DNA of 36,526 bases from CAYGYG01 sp964354155 (GTDB lineage Bacteria; Hydrothermota; Tepidihabitantia; SM23-42; CAYGYG01), in contig CAYGYG010000027.1 of assembly GCA_964354155.1 (NCBI GenBank), forward strand, positions 1-36,526, written 5' to 3'. The notes under the pieces were generated by a model. The model ran no database searches. It was not told the DNA's origin and saw only the letters and a list, made by a program, of their open reading frames with translations. A program made the position numbers and the translations under genes. Positions 7,401-14,553 of the stretch are shown here, piece after piece. The number at the start of each line of letters is the position of its first letter. The stretch's first letter is position 1.

Positions 7401-7425
7401 GTTCAAGTTTGCCATCATAAGATGA
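4420..7425 (+). CDS. Secreted M6-like metalloprotease with FG-GAP repeats and a C-terminal sorting domain
   Basis: This 1001-residue exported protein has a signal peptide at residues 1-16 (MKKLLLFLISAGLVFG). The catalytic domain has the zinc motif H257-E-F-G-H261 followed by GFGFFDFYD, and a Met-turn-like WDIMC, as in M6 (immune-inhibitor-A-like) peptidases. Residues ~525-860 hold about seven FG-GAP/VCBS-type repeats with calcium-loop patterns such as DLDNNGQRE, DLNGDGAED and DVDRDGYLE, likely a beta-propeller. The last ~90 residues (from YPNPCENWAKVRF) form the FlgD/Por-like sorting domain shared by four other proteins here. It has its own promoter and a strong ribosome binding site. Substrate unknown. 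Confidence 0.85.
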   Translation: MKKLLLFLISAGLVFGSQIKIPTPKVPPKPFKNYKQARLFKGFPYRKYQKPLGRQADTIRVLGLRVEFIEDNDILTTGNGRFDLGGLNTPDSGLFYDPPHNKGYFQRQLQYMRNFYKVNSYNHVELISTVKPDDIRAGYQLPHQMKYYGDTLHPEIALCRLLADAVAAADQDPSVDFSNYDKIIVFHAGSTIQTSYYFNRPHDLYTATIPSGALQDLLGVPYILANNGTDTIWEGTIMPEMARVDSVFIGLPGLLFHEFGHLGFGFFDFYDVTGWSNGTGAWDIMCRGGWVGYPEGGIPYGTIPTGLSAWNKQAMGWDVPIVVEKRETTLTLRAVENDTTRFPLANTMLKIPIDQDEYFLLENRQKSVALPKDTVIVDVEDGVPIYIDHGEFDFLLPGSGILIWHIDEQVIWENYSLDEVQVDPKHKGVDLEEADGIQHFDAWYYVDSLELNGSGFDPYFIGGVNKFGPFTNPNSDAYRGKTAISVEVNSPPDTLMGVKVKFDLYQKGFPVNLPLTVRVAHVTYGDLDNNGQREVIALSAMGFIYAYNYDGTTHQSEPFARLPDSSIIPLAIGDLNGDGAEDIVAICKKEVFAFDGRTGARLPGFPFVCGNLNYGSACLFDIDNDGLLEILVGSGDRKLYALNADTTSVPGFPVKFGAEIYATPCIMDKVARKIGVMTADGSFYIVTADGTIEKSYNQPSNIAFTYASPAVGDLDRDGKNEAVIVNGIGDVYVISQDSVEHNWHFDTDTTVYAAPGLVDVDRDGYLEIIFPTQRLFYAFNRNGTLENSFPLVESDTLNRFRYPVLAADFDSNNTWDLTSGKMHNLVIFNNRNKKFDYSPLFGQGGFASPGSVFDLDLDGDIELACGSDSGIIYIWDFPGNRIAWAGHMNGPKGWGLYEGLPEADQPQTDDLIGSFYVYPNPCENWAKVRFYLYRGEQVTVEILDVAGRTQSKYVPARVTANEYNEVGITFKDQASGVYIARIEARAGDKKQVKLFKFAIIR

Positions 7426-7430
7426 TGGTC

Positions 7431-7650
7431 GATCACGGTGATGGAAGAAATGATTACAGCGATGAAGCATCGTCGATGACGGTGATAAGAGAGAATACGA
7501 TTACGGTGATAAACAGAATGATTGCAGTGATGTCGGTGCAAGGCACCGTCGATGGCAGTGATAAAACGGCAGATGCCGGAGATGAAAGAAATGATGACAG
7601 TGATAAGGAATGGACGATTCAAGCGGATGAAGCGAATGATTCAGACGGAT
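7431..7650 (+). repeat. Array of 8-10 copies of the 12-bp motif
   Basis: Clear copies start at 7431, 7452, 7475, 7499, 7520, 7551, 7572 and 7593 (steps 21-24, with one of 31 that holds the hairpin GGTGC/GCACC). Decayed copies continue to about 7650. The block around 7520-7562 is nearly identical to 1198-1240, including the hairpin. Confidence 0.8.
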
Positions 7651-7657
7651 ACCCTTT

Positions 7658-7745
7658 GAGTAGTGAGTAAAGAGTAGCAAGTAGAGAGATGTTAGAAGCC
7701 AGAAAGCTACTATCTGATCGTCTGATTGAGTAGCGAGTAGAGAGA
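7658..7745. repeat. Heptad repeat runs (GAGTAGN)
   Basis: 7658-7688 reads as consecutive 7-bp units (GAGTAGT, GAGTAAA, GAGTAGC, AAGTAGA, GAG). A second run starts at 7728. No gene or promoter is evident up to the lipoprotein gene at 7806. Confidence 0.6.
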
Positions 7746-7805
7746 AGGAAGAGAAGCTAGAGCCTAGATGCCACAGGCAAGAAATCAAAGGAATGGAAAG
7801 GTAAG

Positions 7806-8612
7806 ATGAATCGAATAACATCAAAGAGAATTGAACTGGCAACGGCGGCCCTCCTGATTCTATTCATGGGTTGTCCGGAAGGCACCGATTTTCTGCCGGC
7901 GCCGCAGAATTTGTCCATTGCCGCCGACTACGACGGTCTGTCGGTTCGAGTTTCCTGGGAGCCGGACACCCTCAACGAACCCGACGGGTGGATCGTCTAT
8001 TATGAAGGCCAGGTCATTGACACAACCGGGACAACGGGCTTCATTCACAGCAAGCCGGCGCTTCTCGGCACCTATTCGGTCACCGAATACCAGGGCGATG
8101 TCGAGAGCAACGCAAGCGATCCGGTGAATAGCCTGACCATTGTCGGCGATATCATACCGATCCGGGATATTTCGAGCCGAAGTCCCAACGGCTTCGGCTG
8201 GACCCGCGACTCGGGCAAAGCTACCTCCCACCCCATGACCGACAGCGCGAATGTGAGCCGTGTCGATTTCTACGTCACCAATTTCCGAAGTGATACGACA
8301 TCTCTTCCCTACTATATTGCCAGCCCCAATGTTACAGAGACCGATTCGACCGTGCACTGGCCTCTGATCGGCACCCGGCACACCAACGGCTTTTCAGGTC
8401 CGCTGCCTTTTGACCTGGCTGATGCTGATACCCTACCCGACGTCGGGTATCAGGCATTCCAGAGAATCGAATCCGGCAAGGTCTATGGGGTGTACATGCA
8501 GGACGGATACTTCGCTCTGGTCAAGATCACCGAGCTGGACACGATTGCGGGCCGCATCCTGGCCCAGACCGTTTTCCAGCCGATCCGCAACCTGCGATTG
8601 TTCCGGAAATAG
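7806..8612 (+). CDS. Lipoprotein with FN3-like domain, function unknown
   Basis: This 268-residue protein has a lipoprotein signal: a basic start, the hydrophobic stretch LATAALLILF and the lipobox LFMGC with the lipidated cysteine at residue 23. Residues ~30-112 resemble a fibronectin type III fold (PAPQNLSIAADYDGLSVRVSWEP, ending SDPVNSLTIV). The rest (SGKATSHPM, SRVDFYVTNF, GKVYGVYMQDGYFALVKI) looks like a domain describing exported proteins of unknown role. The ATG follows GGAAAGG. No clear promoter is visible, since the upstream region is repeats. It sits between two sorted proteases but is probably a separate unit. Confidence 0.75.
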   Translation: MNRITSKRIELATAALLILFMGCPEGTDFLPAPQNLSIAADYDGLSVRVSWEPDTLNEPDGWIVYYEGQVIDTTGTTGFIHSKPALLGTYSVTEYQGDVESNASDPVNSLTIVGDIIPIRDISSRSPNGFGWTRDSGKATSHPMTDSANVSRVDFYVTNFRSDTTSLPYYIASPNVTETDSTVHWPLIGTRHTNGFSGPLPFDLADADTLPDVGYQAFQRIESGKVYGVYMQDGYFALVKITELDTIAGRILAQTVFQPIRNLRLFRK

Positions 8613-8624
8613 TCAACCGGATTG

Positions 8625-8798
8625 TTGGAGTGATGGAATGATGGAGTGGTAGTTTGCCGTCATATCACCGCAATCTGCCTTTTTATCACCGTAATCGACG
8701 GTGCTTCACCGCTGTAATCTGCCGTTCTCATCACTGTCATCGATGGCAGTTTGTGCCGTCATCACTGTAATCGTGATTTCTGGCCACGTCCAGAAATC
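8625..8798 (-). repeat. Octamers, inverted 12-bp motif array and a 9-bp hairpin
   Basis: Three octamers lie at 8625-8648. Motif copies in the inverted sense start at 8664, 8685, ~8707 (with extra bases), 8730 and 8761, so steps are 21, 22, 23 and 31. A hairpin GATTTCTGG/CCAGAAATC (8775-8798, 6-base loop) closes the region just before the next promoter. Confidence 0.7.
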
Positions 8799-8810
8799 AA
8801 AATATTCCTC

Positions 8811-8838
8811 TTGACTATTTATCTCGATTAACTATACT
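8811..8838 (+). promoter_or_regulatory. Promoter of the C25 protease gene, with overlapping inverted repeat
   Basis: TTGACT (8811-8816), 16-bp spacer, TATACT (8833-8838). The inverted repeat ACTATA-n4-TATAGT (8831-8846) covers the -10 box. Its core resembles the palindrome at the next gene's promoter. Confidence 0.65.
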
Positions 8839-8845
8839 ATTATAG

Positions 8846-8968
8846 TAGTTTCATCGCCCCTCGACATCTGGATGGCAATGAAAGCAGCACCGGTCTGTAT
8901 TGACGCTCCTCTATCCGGTGAGATGCTGTTAGCATGATGCATCGATTCCTTAACATAAGGAGGTCTTA
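8846..8968 (+). promoter_or_regulatory. Long structured 5' leader of the C25 protease gene
   Basis: The ~123-base leader can form CACCGG/CCGGTG around a 21-base loop (8893-8925 region) and a smaller ATGCT/AGCAT stem. The strong ribosome binding site TAAGGAGG lies seven bases before the ATG. It does not match a riboswitch class I can recognise. Confidence 0.4.
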
Positions 8969-11269
8969 ATGAAGTATCTCGCGGTATTGTTAGTCCCGCT
9001 CTTGGTCCTGGCGGGGTCAATGACCAGGACCTTCACCTTCTCACCCTACGACGTGACCACAAATCAGGTCAACGGTTACGACCTCGTCGGGCTTGGCAAC
9101 CAGATCTACACATCCGAGCCGGGCAATCCTTGTCTGCCTGAGCTTGGCTACCAGTTGCTGGTGCCCCCGACGGCGGAAATTACCGGGGTCGAGGTGATCA
9201 GCTACCAGGTCAAGGACGTTCCGGGCTCCTTCAACATCTTCCCGGCCCAGCCTGCCCTGCCGCTGTCCCAGCTTCATGCCGGGACACCCTTCACTGCTCC
9301 CAATGCGGCGGTCTACAGCTCAAGCGCACCCTATCCGGGCAAGCTCGTCAGTTTTGTGCCGACCGGGTCGATGAGCGGTTACCGGATCGGCGGGATCATG
9401 GTCTATCCGGTACAGTACATTCCGGCCGAGCGGAAACTGAAGCTCTATACTGAGCTGGTCGTCAAGGTCAACTACGAGGAAGGCCGTCATGAGCAGGTCT
9501 CCTTGAGTCAGAGTCAGGTCGACTTATTCGGGGCCGACGTTGCCAATCTCGTACTCAATCCCCAGGATGTCACCCGCTGGGGACCCGGAGTCAAACCCCT
9601 GTTCCGCGATTCCACCGACTTCTTGATCATTACCGGACCGACCTATGTTGCCGGATTGGCGCCGATCGCCAACTGGCGCAGTAAGAAAGGCCTCTACACC
9701 AAGGTCATGGGCACCGATTCGGTCTACGCGCTCTACCCGACCGGCCGCGACAACGCCGAGCGACTCCGCAACTGCATCCGTGACTACTGGCAGACCAAAG
9801 GGACCAAGTGGGTATTGCTCGCCGGCGATATCAGCGTCGTGCCGTACCGGGTTTGCCGCGTTGACCAATCCGGTACGATTGACAATATCCCGGCCGATCT
9901 CTATTTTGCTGACCTGCAGTGGTCCTGGGACGGCAATCGCAACAACATCTTCGGCGAGTGTCCGTTCAACGGCGATACGGTTGATCTGTACTACGACGTC
10001 TATCTCGGCCGCGGTTCTCTTGAAAACGCAACCGAACTCGGAACCTTCATCCGCAAGGACACCATCTACGAGAAACGGCCGGACCCCAACTACATGGTGC
10101 GGATGTTCCTACCCAACGGCAACCTCTGGACGACCTGGACCGGGGACAGCACCCAGAACATGCTGGCCCGGTATCCTGCCTCCCCGCCGTGGGTGATCAG
10201 GAAGATGTACGAGTCCCAGGGCCGTCTGACCCGTTCCGCCTGTACCGAGACGCTGCGCACCGGCGTCGGCTTCTCGCACATTTCCGGCCACGGCGATGCC
10301 AACGGCGTCTACATGGGGTACGGTACGTCGATCTACTCCTCGGTCTCGGACGTTTACAATCTGACGAATGCGGGCCGCTACGGAATCTCCAACTCGCAAG
10401 CCTGCCACTCCGGCGCGTTCGACAACAATGATTGCTATGCCGAAGCATTCGTGACCGCGCCCAACGGTGGTTCGGTGGCGACGATGTACAACTCCCGCTA
10501 CGGCTGGGGCTACGCGGCAGGTCCGGCCGGCCCGTCCGAGCTCCTCGACATGAGATTCTACCAGAACTTCTTCCAGTCCGACACAACCAACTACGAGATC
10601 GGCAAGGTGATGGCTCTGGCCAAACACCCGTTCCGCAATTCCGCCATGAGCCAGGCAGTGTGGCGTTGGTGCTACATCGAGATTAACCTGATGGGCGACC
10701 CGGGATTGGCGATGTGGAGCCAGACCCCGCTGGCCCTGACCGTGACCCACCCGGGCGCGATCGGCCGCGGTGTCCAGAACTACACGGTCCAGGTCCGCTC
10801 AAGCGGCAACCCGCTGGCCCGGGCCACCGTCTGTCTGTGGAAAGGCGATGAGGTCTATGCCCGCGCCGCCACCGACGCGACCGGAAACGTGACTTTGGCC
10901 ATCAACCCGCTCACCTCGGGTCCGATGTCGGTCACGGTGAGTGCCAAGAGCCATCTCCCCTACGAGGGTTCGAGCTTGGTCGGGATTGCCGAAGAGAAAC
11001 CAGTTGCGCCGCTTGCCCGTTCGCTTGAGATCCTGGCCAATCCGGTCCGCGACCGCCTGGTCATCGGCTATGCCTTGCCGAACCGGGAGCTGGTCAATAT
11101 CCGGCTCTTTGATGCCGCCGGCCGAGCGGTCGGCACCGTGGCGCAGGGCCGGTATCAGGGTGTCGGTCAGATCGTCTACAAGCCGTCTGGTCTGGCCAGT
11201 GGTGTCTACTTTGTCCGCTTTGAAACCACCGGCGGGACCAGCTTTAGAAGCATCCTCGTTGTAAAGTAG
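8969..11269 (+). CDS. Gingipain-like C25 cysteine protease with sorting domain
   Basis: This 766-residue exported protein has a signal peptide (MKYLAVLLVPLLVLAGS). Next comes an N-terminal propeptide-like region that ends near VNYEEGRHEQ. The catalytic domain starts about residue 215 (STDFLIITGPTYVAGLAPIANWRSKKG). The dyad is visible: H441 in ISGHGDANGV and C479 in NSQACHSGAFD, matching the C25 His-Gly...Cys arrangement. The chain ends with an Ig-like region (~590-680) and the FlgD/Por-like sorting domain (LEILANPVRDRLVIGY to SILVVK). Sorting implies display or release at the surface. Its promoter, long leader and strong ribosome binding site suggest high expression. A 13-bp hairpin follows the stop codon. 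Confidence 0.9.
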   Translation: MKYLAVLLVPLLVLAGSMTRTFTFSPYDVTTNQVNGYDLVGLGNQIYTSEPGNPCLPELGYQLLVPPTAEITGVEVISYQVKDVPGSFNIFPAQPALPLSQLHAGTPFTAPNAAVYSSSAPYPGKLVSFVPTGSMSGYRIGGIMVYPVQYIPAERKLKLYTELVVKVNYEEGRHEQVSLSQSQVDLFGADVANLVLNPQDVTRWGPGVKPLFRDSTDFLIITGPTYVAGLAPIANWRSKKGLYTKVMGTDSVYALYPTGRDNAERLRNCIRDYWQTKGTKWVLLAGDISVVPYRVCRVDQSGTIDNIPADLYFADLQWSWDGNRNNIFGECPFNGDTVDLYYDVYLGRGSLENATELGTFIRKDTIYEKRPDPNYMVRMFLPNGNLWTTWTGDSTQNMLARYPASPPWVIRKMYESQGRLTRSACTETLRTGVGFSHISGHGDANGVYMGYGTSIYSSVSDVYNLTNAGRYGISNSQACHSGAFDNNDCYAEAFVTAPNGGSVATMYNSRYGWGYAAGPAGPSELLDMRFYQNFFQSDTTNYEIGKVMALAKHPFRNSAMSQAVWRWCYIEINLMGDPGLAMWSQTPLALTVTHPGAIGRGVQNYTVQVRSSGNPLARATVCLWKGDEVYARAATDATGNVTLAINPLTSGPMSVTVSAKSHLPYEGSSLVGIAEEKPVAPLARSLEILANPVRDRLVIGYALPNRELVNIRLFDAAGRAVGTVAQGRYQGVGQIVYKPSGLASGVYFVRFETTGGTSFRSILVVK

Positions 11270-11281
11270 CAAAAGAGCAGT

Positions 11282-11312
11282 CATCCCGCCGGGCGTCAAG
11301 CCCGGCGGGATG
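11282..11312 (+). terminator. 13-bp perfect hairpin after the C25 gene
   Basis: The arms CATCCCGCCGGGC and GCCCGGCGGGATG enclose GTCAA. No T tract follows, so it may be a factor-assisted terminator or an mRNA-stabilising end. It sits 11 bp before the next gene's -35 box. Confidence 0.6.
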
Positions 11313-11322
11313 GAGATATAGA

Positions 11323-11359
11323 TTGACTTGTTAATAATATTGGCTATAGTATAGCCAAT
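11323..11359 (+). promoter_or_regulatory. Promoter with a 21-bp perfect palindrome on the -10 box
   Basis: TTGACT (11323-11328), 16-bp spacer, TATAGT (11345-11350). The arms ATTGGCTATA (11339-11348) and TATAGCCAAT (11350-11359) form a perfect palindrome around G11349, centred on the -10 element. This is the classic position for a repressor operator. Confidence 0.7.
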
Positions 11360-11409
11360 GGCTGTCTCATACAGCGCTGTGAGACGAACCAATCCAAAAA
11401 GGAGGTACA

Positions 11410-12612
11410 ATGCGTTATCTTGGATTGTTATTGTTAGTCGTGGCGATGGCCTTTCCACAGGGCCGGGCCACGGTCGAGGTTGATACCGGTAACTGCGCGC
11501 TTAGCGGAACGTTCAACGGTGGCATCGGATTTACGGCCCCTGATACCGGACAGGGTGTCGGATTCCAGTACCCGAAGTATGCACCTTCAACCCTGTATTA
11601 TGGCAGTTTCCTGGTCGGCGCTTCCGCCACGACCGTGCACGACCATTTCTATGGCGTGCCGTCGACCAACCTGCAGCGGGATTGGGTTGTCCGGGATACG
11701 TTTGTCGACATCGTGCCGCCCTTGTACAATGCTCATGAGCTCTATAGCGGCTCCTGGGTCGATACGACAAGACCGACTGCGGCCGAAGGTTATCGTGTGA
11801 TCAATAACTGGGGCGGACGGGGCGACCCGGCGTATGATGATTTCGTCATCATGCAGACCTACGTTCGTAACATCAGCACATCAACCCGGACCGGTGTCTA
11901 TGTCGGCATCTTCATTGACTTCGACCTGGGTACGGCTTCCGACGTCAACTGGGGTCGAACTGATGCGACGAGAAGGCTTGAGTATATGTGGCCTTCTTCG
12001 ACGAATCAGAACCCGTCGGTTGGTGTGAAGTTGCTGGAACCGACCACGGCTTCCAATCTCTCGCTGATTGACCATGCTATCTACGTCTATCCGGCGACCG
12101 GCTTCACCGAGCAGAACAAGCTCAACTTCCTCAATGGCACGATCCGTCTGCCCAATTCAACCCGCGCCTATGACTACTCGATCATGGTCTCAGCCGGACC
12201 GTTCACCCTGGCTCCGGGCGCACAGCAGAGAGTGGCTTTCGCCATCGTCGGTGCAACTGATTCGGTTTCGCTCAAGGTCCACGCTGACACCGCCCAGGCC
12301 TGGTACGACCGTGATTGGCGCGTCGGCATTCAGGAAGAGAATGCCGCGAACCTATCCGGCACCGAGATCAAGGTCCAGCCGAATATCTTCAGCCATTCGA
12401 CCCGGATCTTCTACACGCTGCCAACTCGGGGCAAGGTCGTGATCAAGGCGTATGATGCTATGGGTCGTGAAGTGGCCACCGTCCTTGACCGTTACGTCGA
12501 CAAAACCGGCTCGGTTGACTGGAAGGCAGGCAACCTGCCCAACGGCGTCTACTTCCTGAAGACTGATACCCCGACCTCGAGCTATACGCACAAAGTGCTG
12601 CTCACGAAGTAG
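11410..12612 (+). CDS. Secreted protein of unknown function with sorting domain
   Basis: This 400-residue exported protein begins with a signal peptide (MRYLGLLLLVVAMAFPQGRA). The body is rich in beta-strand patterns and aromatic residues (VGFQYPKYAPSTLYYGSFLVG, TYVRNISTSTRTGVYVGIF, VAFAIVGATDS), so it probably has a jelly-roll or Ig-like fold. I see no catalytic motif. The C-terminal ~85 residues (KVQPNIFSHSTRIFY to HKVLLTK) are the FlgD/Por-like sorting domain. The gene has an AAGGAGG ribosome binding site, a promoter overlapped by a perfect palindrome and a strong intrinsic terminator, so it is a single-gene, regulated unit. It may be an abundant surface protein. Confidence 0.8.
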   Translation: MRYLGLLLLVVAMAFPQGRATVEVDTGNCALSGTFNGGIGFTAPDTGQGVGFQYPKYAPSTLYYGSFLVGASATTVHDHFYGVPSTNLQRDWVVRDTFVDIVPPLYNAHELYSGSWVDTTRPTAAEGYRVINNWGGRGDPAYDDFVIMQTYVRNISTSTRTGVYVGIFIDFDLGTASDVNWGRTDATRRLEYMWPSSTNQNPSVGVKLLEPTTASNLSLIDHAIYVYPATGFTEQNKLNFLNGTIRLPNSTRAYDYSIMVSAGPFTLAPGAQQRVAFAIVGATDSVSLKVHADTAQAWYDRDWRVGIQEENAANLSGTEIKVQPNIFSHSTRIFYTLPTRGKVVIKAYDAMGREVATVLDRYVDKTGSVDWKAGNLPNGVYFLKTDTPTSSYTHKVLLTK

Positions 12613-12630
12613 CGTATCGACAAAACATAA

Positions 12631-12656
12631 GGGGCCCTTCCGGGCCCCTTTTTTTT
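12631..12656. terminator. Intrinsic terminator after the unknown secreted protein
   Basis: GGGGCCC and GGGCCCC pair around a 4-base loop (12631-12648) and are followed by eight T. This is the only textbook intrinsic terminator in the window. It ends the + strand gene. Confidence 0.92.
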
Positions 12657-12774
12657 GACCAGCCTCAACTAGTGTGGTGCATCTAACAGATCTTTACATT
12701 TGGAAATATTTCTCATGATCATGAATATTTAGTAAACGCCAAGTCGGTCATTGCGGAGCAATCCCCCTTTACTT

Positions 12775-12923
12775 CCCCCTTTCATAAAGGGGGACACAGG
12801 GGGAGAAAAGATTGCATTTGAGCTTTGTGCGATAAATCGCACCGCTACCTTTGGGATCCTTCGTTTCACTGGAGACAAAATCCTCCTCGCTTTCCCCCTT
12901 TCGTAAAGGGGGACATAGGGGGA
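12775..12923. repeat. Two REP-like hairpins (CCCCCTTT/AAAGGGGG) 119 bp apart
   Basis: Copies at 12775-12793 (loop CAT) and 12894-12912 (loop CGT) are each followed by ACA[C/T]AGGGGGA. Such palindromes are common interspersed elements in many bacterial genomes. The remaining spacer 12660-13041 between convergent units has no gene I can support. It includes CCCCT/AGGGG at ~12956-12966 and the phrase CGCAATGAC seen also near 3390. Confidence 0.65.
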
Positions 12924-13041
12924 TTTGAGATTGCTTCTCCGCCTGCCGGTCCAAGCCCCTTAGGGGAGGCGGATCGCAATGACGATATTCCGCGAGCTTA
13001 CAGAAGTTAATTAAATCTCACGGGATCTATGACGCACTACA

Positions 13042-14070
13042 CTAGGTCGCGTTGAGCCGCAGGATCAGCGCCGGGATTTCTTCCAGCCGGACCACGTGGT
13101 CGACCTTGCCGGTCTTGATGGCGGCACTGGGCATCCCGGGCACGATCGCGCTCTGCGGCTCCTCGGCAATGGTCACCCCCCCGTTGGCCTTGATCGCTTC
13201 GATGCCCCGAGCCCCGTCGTGACCCATCCCGGTCAGCACAATCCCGATGGCCCGCGCCTGATACGCCTGAGCGACCGAGGCGAGAAGAAAATCCGCACAT
13301 GGCTTGAGTCCCAGCTGAGGCGGAGCATCCGCAAAATCGATACGATACTTGCCGTTGTCGCGTTTCACAATCGAGTGTTCGCCGCCCGGCGCAACCAGGA
13401 ATTGATCCTCAAGCATCAGCTCGCCGCGCTTCGCCTCCCGAATCACGACCTGACACAGATTATTGAGACGCTCGGCCAGGCTGGAGGTGAAACCCGGGGG
13501 CATATGGATGACGATGGCGCCGTTCAATCCGGCGCCGATCGGCAACGCCGGCATTATCTCATGCAGCGCACGAACCCCCCCGGTCGAAGCCGCAATGGCA
13601 ATGCACCAGCCCCGCCCCCGCCGGGACCGGGTCGGAACCGGCCGAATCCGCCGAATAGTGAATCGCTCAAGGTTCATCTCGGAGATGGCCCTCAGCTTCT
13701 CGATCAGCGTATCGCGCAAGTCATAGAGGTCGATCGAGACCGTACCTGATGGTTTGGTCATGAAATCAGCCGCGCCCCGCTCCAGAGCCTGCAGCGTGAT
13801 TTCCGCGCCTTCCTTGGTGTGGGCCGAGACCATGAGTACCGGGACCCGACGCTGCCTCAACATCCGGTCGAGAATCGATAGCCCGTCTTCTCCAGGCATT
13901 TCGAAGTCAAGCGTAACGACGTCCGGCCTGAGCTTGGCGAATTTGTTGAGCGCCTCCTCGCCGCTGGCTGCGGTACCGACGACGTCAAAGGCGTCGCTTG
14001 ACCCAACGATGTCGCTGATTACTTTGAGCATCAAGATCGAATCGTCGACGATCAGAACTTTCTTCTTCAC
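13042..14070 (-). CDS. cheB: Chemotaxis response regulator / protein-glutamate methylesterase CheB
   Basis: This 342-residue two-domain CheB removes methyl groups from chemoreceptor glutamates when phosphorylated. The receiver domain (1-120) keeps the acidic pair D9/D10, phospho-acceptor D55 in LDFEMPG and K106 in MTKPSG. The methylesterase domain (~153-340) keeps the triad S162 (AASTGG), H189 (VIHMPPGF) and D285 (GMGHDG). It is the last gene of the six-gene run and overlaps cheD by 4 bp. Both halves look active. No CheA or receptor gene is in the window, so its kinase and substrates must be encoded elsewhere. Confidence 0.95.
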   Translation of the reverse strand: MKKKVLIVDDSILMLKVISDIVGSSDAFDVVGTAASGEEALNKFAKLRPDVVTLDFEMPGEDGLSILDRMLRQRRVPVLMVSAHTKEGAEITLQALERGAADFMTKPSGTVSIDLYDLRDTLIEKLRAISEMNLERFTIRRIRPVPTRSRRGRGWCIAIAASTGGVRALHEIMPALPIGAGLNGAIVIHMPPGFTSSLAERLNNLCQVVIREAKRGELMLEDQFLVAPGGEHSIVKRDNGKYRIDFADAPPQLGLKPCADFLLASVAQAYQARAIGIVLTGMGHDGARGIEAIKANGGVTIAEEPQSAIVPGMPSAAIKTGKVDHVVRLEEIPALILRLNAT

Positions 14071-14552
14071 AGTATCTTCTCGGCCCCGCCCAGCACGCGC
14101 ACCCGCACCGTGCCGTCGGCCAGATTGAAATAGACCGATCGTCCCTGACTGCCCAAGGTATCTTCGGCCAACAGGACAATGCCGGTCTTCTTCAAGGCGG
14201 CCTTGGCCGCTTCGACATTGAGCGCACCGATTGCCCGCTTGCCCATTTGGGTAAACAGGGAAGCGCCGCCGACGATCTTACCCCAGACTGAGCCGGGCGA
14301 AACCCCCAAGCCGGTCATCTGCCGCATCAATTCCACGACTGCCGGCTCGGGAAACCGGCACTGGTTCGACTTGTTGCTCGAGTATTCCTCGGACGGAAGC
14401 AGGGTATGGGCAAGACCCCCGATCTTAGTCAGCGGGTGATAGAGAACTATGATAATGCAAGAGCCGACGCCGACGCTGGCCAGAATGCAATTGCCCTGGC
14501 CGACCACGACTTCGCCGATCTTCACCATTCTCGCTTCGCCGCAGTTCATCAT
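14067..14552 (-). CDS. cheD: Chemoreceptor glutamine deamidase CheD
   Basis: This 161-residue CheD-family protein deamidates receptor glutamines and can bind CheC. The catalytic cysteine C32 in SVGVGSCI and H49 in GGLAHTLLPS are present. A serine occupies the place where T. maritima CheD has the assisting threonine, a conservative change. KIVGGASLF and IGALNVEAAKAAL also fit. The start at ATG 14552 lies one base after the cheR stop, with a second ATG directly after it. Longer upstream starts would run back into cheR. It overlaps cheB by 4 bp. Confidence 0.9.
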   Translation of the reverse strand: MMNCGEARMVKIGEVVVGQGNCILASVGVGSCIIIVLYHPLTKIGGLAHTLLPSEEYSSNKSNQCRFPEPAVVELMRQMTGLGVSPGSVWGKIVGGASLFTQMGKRAIGALNVEAAKAALKKTGIVLLAEDTLGSQGRSVYFNLADGTVRVRVLGGAEKIL

Positions 14553-14553
14553 G

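Noticed and set aside
8846..8968. c-di-GMP (GEMM) or other known riboswitch in the C25 leader
   Set aside because: Conserved loop sequences of GEMM are absent; only simple stems are visible.
12769..13010. Short open frames across the CCCCCTTT hairpins
   Set aside because: They are translations of palindromic repeats with proline and glycine runs, with no ribosome binding site.
13096..13749. Long open frames antisense to cheB and other minus-strand genes
   Set aside because: They mirror the codon structure of strongly supported genes and have no family resemblance of their own.
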